A stretch of 6,463 nucleotides of DNA from Collinsella sp. GTDB taxonomy: Bacteria > Actinomycetota > Coriobacteriia > Coriobacteriales > Coriobacteriaceae. The position numbers were made by a program, and so were the translations under genes. The notes under the pieces are model-generated. The model was given only the letters and a program-made list of their open reading frames with translations. It ran no database searches and was not told the origin of the DNA. Within the stretch, counting starts at the first letter, position 1. Each line of letters opens with the position of its first letter. The DNA lies in assembly GCA_022728415.1 (NCBI GenBank), contig JAIJJM010000124.1, positions 1 to 6,463 on the forward strand. Reading direction: 5' to 3'. Positions 1 to 6,085 of this stretch are shown here, one piece after another.

Positions 1-3000
1 GTCAATCTCAACGATGTACTCAGTGTGCTGGATGTTGTCGTCTCGACGATTGAACACTCCGATGTGACTGGCGGCATCGGCGGATACTCCGTTCTGGCCA
101 GCACCGCAGATCATAGGAATGCCAACAATGAGCCCGATCCACTGGGTATGGCCGGCGGCTTCGCCGGAGACATCGAAGGCGGCCACATTCAGGACTCCAG
201 CTCGCATGAGTTCGTATACATCATCGGCCAGGTTTCGGCCGGCGGCTACGTGGGCACCATGCAGCCGGGAGCCGTGGCAAACGTACTCGGCGACGGCAGC
301 GTGCTCAAGAAGCTTGTCAACCTCGACGACCTGCTCTCGCTCGTGCAGGACTTCGTGCCGACGATTCGCAACAGCTCGACCGATGCCGCAGTGTGCGGCG
401 GCGCGGTGCGTGCCCAGGCGGCATCGGATACGACCACACGCCGCGGCATGGCCGGCGGCTATGCAGGTCGTAATCGTGGCGGTCATATCTGGGGCAACAA
501 CACAGCAGCGTGGAAGCAGGAGAATACCGGCGGCAAATACAACGGGCCGCAGCGCGTAGCCTACGCCGCGCGCATCCGCAGTGTATACGGTGTCGAAATC
601 GCCGGCGGTTACACCGGCTTCATGGAGGCGGCCGATACCGCTCAAGGCGGTTCGCTCTCCTTGCTTGGCGGTCTCATCAAGGCCGGCAATCTCGCTGGCG
701 TGCTGTCTGTGGTCTACCCGACCGAGGAGCACTCGAAGGTCACCGGTCCGCTGCGCAATATGAGCTACGACCAGTGGAAGACGTGGGTCGACAACATCGG
801 CAAGTACGGTGCGTATGGCAAGGAATTCACCGATGTGACCACGGCTGATGGTGCGGGCTCTGTTACCGACCAGGATTCCCTGGACAAGTTCCTCGAATCC
901 TACATCTTCGGATTCAACGTCGTCGCAGGACGTGCGGAGTATCGGACCGGCGCGAACCTGCATGATTCCGGCGTCGCCGGCGGACACGTCGGTCTGATGC
1001 GCACCGGCACGATCACCGATGGCCAGTCGATGGACGTCAAGACCGTCTCCGCCATGCGTGCGGCAGGTGGCTACGCGGGCACGATGGAATCCGGCTCGGC
1101 ATCCTCGTTCGGCTCCATCCAACTATTCGGCGACAAAGGCATCAAACTTGATCTGGGTCAGATGCTCGACGTGGCACAGGTATTCGTGCCAGTCATCAAA
1201 TCCTCGAGCGTGGCCGGCTACCGCAAGGGTATGAAGGTCGTGGCCACCGGCGAAGACATCACGCACGGCACCGGCAACGCCGGTGGCTACGTGGGTCTCG
1301 CGGTCGGCGGCCAGATCTGGGGCGATCTCGACCAGAACGGCCAGAAGCTTGCCGATGGGGCCACTGCTGACAAGGCGGCCGGTGCCAACGTCTCCAACCT
1401 GCGCAAGGTGGAAGGCCGCAACAATGTCGGCGGATTCATCGGCGTGGCCACTGCCGGTGCGGTTGCGGATGTGGACACCAATGCGTCCGAGGGATTCCTG
1501 CAAGGAATCCTCGACTCGCTGGTCTCGACCCCGGCAAGTCTGGTCAGCGTATTGCAGGCCACGGTTACGACGATTCGCGGTGCGCATGTGAGCTCGGATG
1601 ACCCGGCATGGGGATACACGGTCAATGGCGCATATGAGAGCAAGGACGATAAGGGTAACACCACAACCAAGTATGCCCTGAACGCCGGCGGTTTCGCTGG
1701 TTCGTTGCAGGCCGCGATCCTCGGTGACAAGGATTCCGCCAAAAGCACCGGCAGTGAAGCGGATCCGAACAATGACCCGGCTTCTCTTACTGTTAACGGG
1801 CTGCGCGCTGTTGAAGGCGGGCAATACGCCGGTGGCTTCTTTGGCCTTGCTGATATATCCAGCGTCGCTTCCGTCGGCGGCGGCGAGGCCGGCGATAAGC
1901 AGAATACCAACCTGCTGCTCAAACTGCTCAAGGTCGGCAACGTGGGCGTGCTCGAAGCATTCCGCACCTTCATCTATGACGGTCAGGTCAACGGCGTGAA
2001 CGACGGCATCCAAGTCGTCGCCCATGATTCCACCACGAAGGGCATGCTTGACTCGAAGCGTTACACCGGTGCGGCCGGTGGCTTCGGCGGTGGACTGATC
2101 AATGGCTCTGTGAAGCAGTCTGCGGTCACCAACCTCAACAGTGTGACCGGCGTGAACTACGTGGGCGGCTTCATCGGGCATCTTGGCAAATCCGGCACGG
2201 TCGCCGCCGACAATGCACAACTCGGCACGGATGTGCTCAATCTGCTTGGTGCCACGGCCGGCGTACTTGACATCTGGGGCTCGCACGTTGGCGATTCGCG
2301 CGTCACCGGCATCCCGGACGGTTATACCGTCACCGCCACACACCATGGCGACAATTACGGCAAAGCCACCGACAAGGCTACCGGACGCGAGGTCGCAGGC
2401 GGTTTTGTTGGATACGTGGATTTGGCCAGGGTGAAGGGCTGCGCGTCCGGCAATCTCAAGAAGGTCACTAGCGGTGAGATTGCCGGCGGATTCGTCGGTG
2501 AAACCAGCCGTGCCTATTTGGTTGACGCGAAGGTCAACTCCGTACTTGTGGAACTGCTGCTGCAAGTGGTGAACGCGCTGGTCAAGCTCCTGTACCTCGA
2601 CAAGGCGGAACAGGTCGGCGTCATCGATTTAGGCAAGTGGTTCCCGGCCATCTTCGGCAAGGTATTCGATCTCAAGGTGCTTTCGGAAGGCAACGTGCTG
2701 TACGTGAACCTGTTCGGACTGAAGGTGAGCGTTGCTCTGTCCAAGGCTGATGATGAAAACCAGCAGCAGACCGACGTGGCGATTGTCACCATCGGCGATA
2801 GTGTCATCAAACTGCCTTGCAGCAAAGACGGCATTGATATGGATGGATCGAGCAGCAACCTGACCGTCCAGCTCATCAAGGGCAACCGTACTCGCGTGGA
2901 ACAGTCCACCGTAACGGGCATCGCCAGTGGCTATGACGTGTTCGGCGGAGGGGCAACTCAGGATACCGACGGTGTGAAGGATCTTTCCACAGGCTACACG

Positions 3001-4221
3001 GGCGGCTTCGCCGGACTGAACGACGAGGGCGTGCTGGCAGACGACCACATGGTCTACGCCGACACGATCCGCGGTGCCAGCGGACTGGTCGACCCGTTCT
3101 CGAACACCAAACTCAAGTCCGTATGGGACTTCAACACCATGAGCGACATCCTCGGACCGGTCGATGACGGCAACGGCGGCAAGGCATACAACACCTATCG
3201 CATCTACCGCAAGGCGGTCGCGAACGCCGGTGAGGCCCGCACCTCCGCACAGGACGGCAACAAGATCTTCTCGCAGAAGAACACGGCAGACGATGCGCTG
3301 AACACCGGACTCGATCGTTGGGAAGTGAAGCTGTTCGACGTGGTCAACACATACGACAGCGGCGCTGTGCACAGTGGTGCATCCGGCGACGCCGGCACCA
3401 CATGGGTCGGCATCAAGGACGCCGTGACTGTGGCTGGTGGCAGCAGCACAAAGCTCGATGCCTACCAGTCCCCGGCCAAGGCCGTGCTCATGCTTGACGT
3501 GCCCGTATCCGACAACAACGGCGGACTCACCCCCGAACCGGACGACGGCCAGGACCCGTGCGGCAAGGACGGTTGCAAGACCGTGGACCTCACCCTGCAG
3601 AAGGTGTGGCGCAACGGCCAGCTGGAACGCCCCGACGCCATCACCCTCGAGGTGACCGCCACGTACACGAATGCGGCGGGCGAACAGGTCAAGGCCGGGA
3701 AGCTCGAATGCTTCAAGGACGACTGCGCCACCGAGGAGCGGGCCAACCCGTTCACGGTGACCATGACCGCCAAGGAGAACGGCTCCGCGTGGAGCGACAC
3801 GTGGCGCACGAAGCTCACCGGCCTGCCGGTCGCCTTCGTTGATAAGGGTTCCGGCCCGAACGGCGAGGACGTGACGCGCTACTACACGTACACCGTCAAG
3901 GAGCTCAACATGACCTACGCCTCCGGCGACACGGACGGCAACGCCGAGACGAAGACCCCGGCCGAGGCCGGCTACTCGGTGTCCGTCAAGTACGGCACGG
4001 ACAAGGACGGCAAGTATGTGGTCACCGTCACGAACTTCTCGCCCCTGCCCGAGACCGGCGGCAACGGCACGCTCCTGTTCGTCATGCTCGGCGTGCTCAT
4101 GCTCGCCCTCGGCACCGCATGGTACCTGCGCGCCAACCGCATGGAACCGGCCGCGGCCGGGGGAGCGGGCGCGGGAACCGCGCTGCCGGTCGGCCGCAAA
4201 CGCGGTCGGCACACCCGATAA
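1..4221 (+). CDS. Large LPXTG-anchored ancillary/tip pilin with GLUG-like repeats and Cna-B domain (5' truncated)
   Basis: The frame is open from base 1 to the TAA at 4219-4221, so the gene enters from the left; no start codon or signal peptide is visible and the first in-frame GTG (25) is internal. Of the 1,406 residues seen, about 27-1005 carry 15 copies of [A/V/T]GG[F/Y/H]xG, resembling the GLUG motif and suggesting a beta-helical stalk. Residues about 1006-1170 are non-repetitive. A short Pro/Asp/Gly linker leads to a Cna-B-type domain (about 1194-1346), then LPETG (1349-1353), a membrane segment (about 1358-1376) and a basic tail. The major pilin and class C sortase follow, so by analogy with other pilus loci this is the large ancillary or tip subunit, exposed on the cell surface and probably an adhesin. 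Its ligand cannot be read from sequence. A stand-alone wall-anchored adhesin is the alternative. Anchoring is near certain; the tip role is inferred. Confidence 0.9.
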   Translation, partial: VNLNDVLSVLDVVVSTIEHSDVTGGIGGYSVLASTADHRNANNEPDPLGMAGGFAGDIEGGHIQDSSSHEFVYIIGQVSAGGYVGTMQPGAVANVLGDGSVLKKLVNLDDLLSLVQDFVPTIRNSSTDAAVCGGAVRAQAASDTTTRRGMAGGYAGRNRGGHIWGNNTAAWKQENTGGKYNGPQRVAYAARIRSVYGVEIAGGYTGFMEAADTAQGGSLSLLGGLIKAGNLAGVLSVVYPTEEHSKVTGPLRNMSYDQWKTWVDNIGKYGAYGKEFTDVTTADGAGSVTDQDSLDKFLESYIFGFNVVAGRAEYRTGANLHDSGVAGGHVGLMRTGTITDGQSMDVKTVSAMRAAGGYAGTMESGSASSFGSIQLFGDKGIKLDLGQMLDVAQVFVPVIKSSSVAGYRKGMKVVATGEDITHGTGNAGGYVGLAVGGQIWGDLDQNGQKLADGATADKAAGANVSNLRKVEGRNNVGGFIGVATAGAVADVDTNASEGFLQGILDSLVSTPASLVSVLQATVTTIRGAHVSSDDPAWGYTVNGAYESKDDKGNTTTKYALNAGGFAGSLQAAILGDKDSAKSTGSEADPNNDPASLTVNGLRAVEGGQYAGGFFGLADISSVASVGGGEAGDKQNTNLLLKLLKVGNVGVLEAFRTFIYDGQVNGVNDGIQVVAHDSTTKGMLDSKRYTGAAGGFGGGLINGSVKQSAVTNLNSVTGVNYVGGFIGHLGKSGTVAADNAQLGTDVLNLLGATAGVLDIWGSHVGDSRVTGIPDGYTVTATHHGDNYGKATDKATGREVAGGFVGYVDLARVKGCASGNLKKVTSGEIAGGFVGETSRAYLVDAKVNSVLVELLLQVVNALVKLLYLDKAEQVGVIDLGKWFPAIFGKVFDLKVLSEGNVLYVNLFGLKVSVALSKADDENQQQTDVAIVTIGDSVIKLPCSKDGIDMDGSSSNLTVQLIKGNRTRVEQSTVTGIASGYDVFGGGATQDTDGVKDLSTGYTGGFAGLNDEGVLADDHMVYADTIRGASGLVDPFSNTKLKSVWDFNTMSDILGPVDDGNGGKAYNTYRIYRKAVANAGEARTSAQDGNKIFSQKNTADDALNTGLDRWEVKLFDVVNTYDSGAVHSGASGDAGTTWVGIKDAVTVAGGSSTKLDAYQSPAKAVLMLDVPVSDNNGGLTPEPDDGQDPCGKDGCKTVDLTLQKVWRNGQLERPDAITLEVTATYTNAAGEQVKAGKLECFKDDCATEERANPFTVTMTAKENGSAWSDTWRTKLTGLPVAFVDKGSGPNGEDVTRYYTYTVKELNMTYASGDTDGNAETKTPAEAGYSVSVKYGTDKDGKYVVTVTNFSPLPETGGNGTLLFVMLGVLMLALGTAWYLRANRMEPAAAGGAGAGTALPVGRKRGRHTR
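151..3015 (+). repeat. GLUG-like GGF/YxG repeat array within the adhesin
   Basis: Fifteen copies of a [A/V/T]GG[F/Y/H]xG core begin at residues 51, 80, 151, 201, 326, 355, 427, 476, 562, 610, 692, 721, 799, 828 and 1000 of the partial protein; a degenerate one (GGYSV) sits near residue 27. Fourteen fall into seven pairs. The first member is often followed by a GGHI/GGQI-like turn (GGHIQ, GGHIW, GGQIW). The second is often preceded by LxxVxG and followed by a Leu/Val-rich amphipathic stretch such as LLSLVQDFVPTI. The repeats are diverged at both protein and DNA level, so this is an old protein repeat and not a tandem DNA satellite. A beta-solenoid fold is inferred from similarity to GLUG-type repeats. 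Confidence 0.8.
3580..4038 (+). other. Cna-B-type isopeptide domain of the large adhesin
   Basis: Residues about 1194-1346 follow the Cna-B pattern: a first strand containing KVW, then ERPDAITLEV, a W.DTW segment before the LxGLPV turn, an E-box-like YTYTVKEL, and a final strand VTVTNF just before the sorting signal. By family analogy Lys1201 (3601-3603) and Asn1345 (4033-4035) would form the intramolecular isopeptide bond, with Glu1301 (3901-3903) as the catalytic acid. Two CX4C pairs, Cys1187/Cys1192 before the domain and Cys1237/Cys1242 inside it, are unusual additions. Such domains act as stiff, protease-resistant stalk modules near the wall. The bond-forming residues are assigned by position only. 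Confidence 0.8.
4045..4218 (+). other. LPETG cell-wall sorting signal with extended tail
   Basis: LPETG is encoded at 4045-4059, followed by a hydrophobic segment (LLFVMLGVLMLALGTAWYL) and the basic residues RANR. The protein then continues for a Gly/Ala-rich insert and ends in RKRGRHTR. Sortase would cleave between Thr and Gly. The stretch from LPxTG to the first basic cluster matches the corresponding part of the downstream pilin at 19 of 32 positions, which suggests that both proteins are read by the same sortase machinery. About 30 residues after the membrane segment is long for this signal, which usually ends within about 5-10 residues. Confidence 0.93.
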
Positions 4222-4227
4222 CCAGAC

Positions 4228-4251
4228 TTCCCGCCGTCGCACGGCGGCGGG
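4228..4251 (+). promoter_or_regulatory. Hairpin just after the adhesin stop codon
   Basis: CCGCCGT (4231-4237) and ACGGCGG (4241-4247) form a perfect 7-bp GC-rich stem with a CGC loop. It can be extended by TTC/GGG-type pairs across a bulged C at 4248. No T-tract follows, so it is a weak candidate for intrinsic termination. It may instead stabilise the 3' end of the upstream message or partly attenuate read-through into the pilin gene. Function is inferred. Confidence 0.45.
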
Positions 4252-4273
4252 GCAACCAATGTAACCAACTCGA

Positions 4274-4295
4274 ACCGGCCCCGACCGGGACCGGT
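4274..4295 (+). promoter_or_regulatory. Hairpin upstream of the major pilin ribosome binding site
   Basis: ACCGG (4274-4278) pairs with CCGGT (4291-4295), and after one C-A mismatch CCC (4280-4282) pairs with GGG (4287-4289) around a GACC loop. It ends 11 bases before the Shine-Dalgarno AAAGGA. It could be a stabilising 5' structure of the abundant pilin message or part of an attenuator. I see no convincing -35/-10 pair in this 97-bp gap, so a separate pilin promoter is not supported from sequence. Confidence 0.35.
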
Positions 4296-4306
4296 GCAGT
4301 ACAGAG

Positions 4307-4312
4307 AAAGGA
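4307..4312 (+). promoter_or_regulatory. Ribosome binding site of the major pilin
   Basis: AAAGGA lies 6 bases before ATG 4319 and only 3 bases before the in-frame GTG at 4316. This spacing favours the ATG as the start and makes the preceding GTG codon non-coding. Confidence 0.7.
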
Positions 4313-4318
4313 ACAGTG

Positions 4319-4411
4319 ATGAAGTCACTAGTCAGGAAAGTAGCGGCGGGCGTCCTCGCAGCCGCCACGATGCTCGGCGTCGCCGGCCTCGGCACCACCA
4401 CCGCCTCCGCG
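4319..4411 (+). other. Signal peptide of the major pilin
   Basis: Residues 1-31 have a Lys/Arg-containing N-region (MKSLVRK), an Ala/Val/Leu/Gly hydrophobic core and an Ala-Ser-Ala motif giving a Sec-type signal peptidase I site before Glu32. The mature protein would begin EDATGKLTV. Confidence 0.88.
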
Positions 4412-5902
4412 GAAGATGCTACCGGCAAGCTGACCGTCACCAGCTCGGATGCCGCGTTCAACGGCAAGACGGTGAAAGCCTACCAGATGTTCTCCGCTTC
4501 CCCGGATGCCGAAGGCCAGAACGCCACCTACACGCTGGCCTCCGCCTGGGACAATTTCTTCAAGACTAATGCGAATGAGTTCGGTATCACGGATGTGACC
4601 GATGCCAACGTCTCCGAAAAGGCCTACGACTACGTATACGGTCTGAAGCAGACGCACCAGGACACGAAACTGGCCGAGCTCGCCACCAAGGCTTCCAACT
4701 GGGCCAAGAATACTGGCAACAATGTCTCTGCGGTGAGTGCTACAGCGGTGGCGGAGGCCTCCGGTAACGCCTACGTCGCTACTTTTGAGAACCTCCCGCT
4801 TGGCTACTACGTGGTGAGCCCGCAAGCCGGTTCCACTTCCAACACGCGCCACACGGATGCGATGCTTGTCAACGTCACCGCCACGACCAAGAACATCAAT
4901 CTGAAGTCCGAATACCCGACCGTCGACAAGACCATCGATACCGACAAGAAGGGCGACAGCGCCCAGATCGGCAGCAAGGTGAACTTCCAGCTCAAGTCCA
5001 AGGTTCCGGACACCTCCGAATACACGAATTACGTCTTCAAGATCGTCGATACCCTTTCCGCGGGGCTTGACTTCAGCAACGACGTCACCGTCAAGGTCGG
5101 TGATGCTACGCTGGGCACTACTGATTACAGCGTGACCACGAGTGGGAAGACGACCGTCACCATCGACCTGTCCAACTACGTGAAGGCCGACAATGCGTCC
5201 AAGGCCGGCCAGAATATTCTCGTCACCTACTCCGCGACTCTGAACAAGGACGCGTTCGTCGGCACCCCGGACCAGAACAACCCCGGCAACCTCAACTCCG
5301 CCAAGGTCCAGTACAGCAACAGCCCCAGCGAGGATAGCATCGGCGAATCCACCCCGTCCGAAACCCACAGCTACACCTTCAACTTCAACCTGAAGAAGAT
5401 TTACAAGGAAGGCACCACCGAACACACCCTCGCCGGCGCGAAGTTCCAGCTGCTCGACTCCAACAAGACCCCCGTCTCTCTCGTCAAGAAGAGCGACAAC
5501 GTGTATCGTCCGGCCACGACCGGCGATACGGACAAGGTCACTGTAGTGGAAACCCCGGCCAACGGCATCATCGAGTTCACCGGTCTCAAAGCCGGCACCT
5601 ACTACCTGAAGGAGACCTTCGCCCCGAAGGGCTACAACAAGCTCTCCGATCCGGTCGAGGTCACCATCAAGGCCACCATCAACAAGACCACCGGTGCGCT
5701 GGAATCCTGGACGGTCAACGGTTCCGCTCCGACCACCGGTGTGACTGTCCCGGTCGTCAAGATCGAGAACAAGAAGGGTGCGCTCCTGCCGGATACCGGT
5801 GGCATGGGCACTGTGCTGTTCACCGTGTTCGGCGTGCTCATCGTGGCCCTGGGCGCCGGCTGGTACGTGAAGTCCAACCGCAAGTCCCGCCACGCGGCCT
5901 GA
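4319..5902 (+). CDS. Major pilin subunit, SpaH/EbpB family, LPXTG-anchored (FimA-type)
   Basis: This complete 527-residue protein is the likely pilus backbone, exported and polymerised by a class C sortase. A signal peptide (residues 1-31: basic MKSLVRK start, hydrophobic core, predicted cut after TASA) leads into an N-terminal domain (about 35-195, GKLTV...GKTVKAYQMF). A D2-type fimbrial isopeptide domain follows (about 199-336, YPTVDKTI to YSNSP; Lys204 and Asn334 are the probable cross-link pair). The third domain is SpaA/Cna-B-like (about 353-486), with Lys359 or 360 and Asn484 as bond candidates and an E-box YYLKETFAPKGY (Glu432). LPDTG is at 490-494, then a membrane helix and the tail KSNRKSRHAA. 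ATG 4319 is chosen over GTG 4316 for ribosome-binding-site spacing. It lies between the large adhesin and the sortase, as expected in a pilus operon. The usual YPK pilin motif reads YPT here. The family call is very secure; the shaft role is inferred from it. Confidence 0.95.
   Translation: MKSLVRKVAAGVLAAATMLGVAGLGTTTASAEDATGKLTVTSSDAAFNGKTVKAYQMFSASPDAEGQNATYTLASAWDNFFKTNANEFGITDVTDANVSEKAYDYVYGLKQTHQDTKLAELATKASNWAKNTGNNVSAVSATAVAEASGNAYVATFENLPLGYYVVSPQAGSTSNTRHTDAMLVNVTATTKNINLKSEYPTVDKTIDTDKKGDSAQIGSKVNFQLKSKVPDTSEYTNYVFKIVDTLSAGLDFSNDVTVKVGDATLGTTDYSVTTSGKTTVTIDLSNYVKADNASKAGQNILVTYSATLNKDAFVGTPDQNNPGNLNSAKVQYSNSPSEDSIGESTPSETHSYTFNFNLKKIYKEGTTEHTLAGAKFQLLDSNKTPVSLVKKSDNVYRPATTGDTDKVTVVETPANGIIEFTGLKAGTYYLKETFAPKGYNKLSDPVEVTIKATINKTTGALESWTVNGSAPTTGVTVPVVKIENKKGALLPDTGGMGTVLFTVFGVLIVALGAGWYVKSNRKSRHAA
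5786..5899 (+). other. LPDTG cell-wall sorting signal of the major pilin
   Basis: LPDTG (5786-5800) is followed by the hydrophobic segment VLFTVFGVLIVALGAGWYV and the short basic tail KSNRKSRHAA, the standard tripartite sorting signal. In polymerisation the Thr would be joined to a lysine side chain of the next pilin; at the fibre base it would be joined to peptidoglycan. Confidence 0.95.
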
Positions 5903-5915
5903 GCCCGCGTCACAT

Positions 5916-5960
5916 CGGTCCTCTCCGGTGCCTCTTCGACAAGGAGAGCCGAGAGGACCG
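5916..5960 (+). promoter_or_regulatory. Hairpin 1 between pilin and sortase genes
   Basis: CGGTCCTCTC (5916-5925) and GAGAGGACCG (5951-5960) are a perfect 10-bp inverted repeat starting 13 bases after the pilin stop. Inside, CTT and AAG around the CGAC loop (5937-5940) extend the stem imperfectly. There is no following T-run. It is a candidate partial terminator, RNA-processing site or 3'-end protector that would leave more pilin than sortase message. The structure is seen; the role is inferred. Confidence 0.6.
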
Positions 5961-5964
5961 GGCA

Positions 5965-6044
5965 CGAGGCGATAGGGGAGAGGCCCGCCGTGGCCGGGCG
6001 CACAAGCGCCACTGGCCCGGCGCCCTCCCCGAACCATCGCCTCG
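5965..6044 (+). promoter_or_regulatory. Hairpin 2 between pilin and sortase genes (long nested inverted repeat)
   Basis: The outer arms CGAGGCGAT (5965-5973) and ATCGCCTCG (6036-6044) match perfectly over 9 bp. Nested inside are GGGGAG/CTCCCC (5975-5980 / 6025-6030) and GCCGGGC/GCCCGGC (5993-5999 / 6015-6021). An alternative apical hairpin GGCGC-ACAA-GCGCC lies at 5997-6010. Together they form a long, very GC-rich stem of about 80 nt. No open frame with family features occupies it. It probably acts at RNA level on sortase expression, but this is inferred. Confidence 0.6.
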
Positions 6045-6050
6045 CGATCC

Positions 6051-6070
6051 GCCTTCCCCAGCGGGAAGGC
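6051..6070 (+). promoter_or_regulatory. Hairpin 3 directly upstream of the sortase ribosome binding site
   Basis: GCCTTCCC (6051-6058) and GGGAAGGC (6063-6070) form a perfect 8-bp stem with the loop CAGC. It ends 4 bases before the Shine-Dalgarno sequence. CCTTC (6052-6056) could alternatively pair with GAAGG of the ribosome binding site (6075-6079), but only over 5 bp, so the local hairpin should win and leave the site accessible. No T-run follows. Confidence 0.55.
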
Positions 6071-6074
6071 CCAT

Positions 6075-6081
6075 GAAGGAG
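6075..6081 (+). promoter_or_regulatory. Ribosome binding site of the sortase gene
   Basis: GAAGGAG is a near-perfect Shine-Dalgarno sequence, 4 bases before ATG 6086. It selects this start over the ATG at 6073, which overlaps the site and meets a stop codon after six codons. Confidence 0.8.
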
Positions 6082-6085
6082 CCCT

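Noticed and set aside
25..27. GTG at 25 as the start of the large adhesin
   Set aside because: The frame is open back to base 1. The residues before it (VNLNDVLS) match the repeat-associated VNLDDLLSLV later in the protein, and no signal peptide follows, so it is an internal codon.
1123..2565. Long open frame on the - strand (480 codons) antisense to the adhesin
   Set aside because: High-GC coding DNA routinely leaves long open antisense frames. The + strand protein has repeats and a sorting signal in frame, while the antisense translation has no recognisable domain.
4158..4162. Possible homopolymer tract for slipped-strand phase variation
   Set aside because: Bifidobacterial pilus genes can be switched by poly-G tracts, but the G-runs I noticed here reach only about five (4158-4162, with shorter ones near 2949 and 5975). 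The start of the adhesin gene, where such a tract might lie, is outside the window.
4316..4318. GTG at 4316 as the pilin start
   Set aside because: It lies only 3 bases from AAAGGA, whereas ATG 4319 has a more normal spacing and gives a standard MKSLVRK signal peptide start.
2629..4467. 612-codon open frame on the - strand spanning the adhesin end, the gap and the pilin start
   Set aside because: It crosses two well-supported + strand genes and the translation is Val/Gly/Arg/His-rich without motifs; a codon-bias shadow.
5916..6044. Hairpins as intrinsic transcription terminators or as a mobile-element end
   Set aside because: There is no T-tract after any stem and no transposase, target-site duplication or second copy in the window. 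A role as a full terminator would also cut off the sortase gene.
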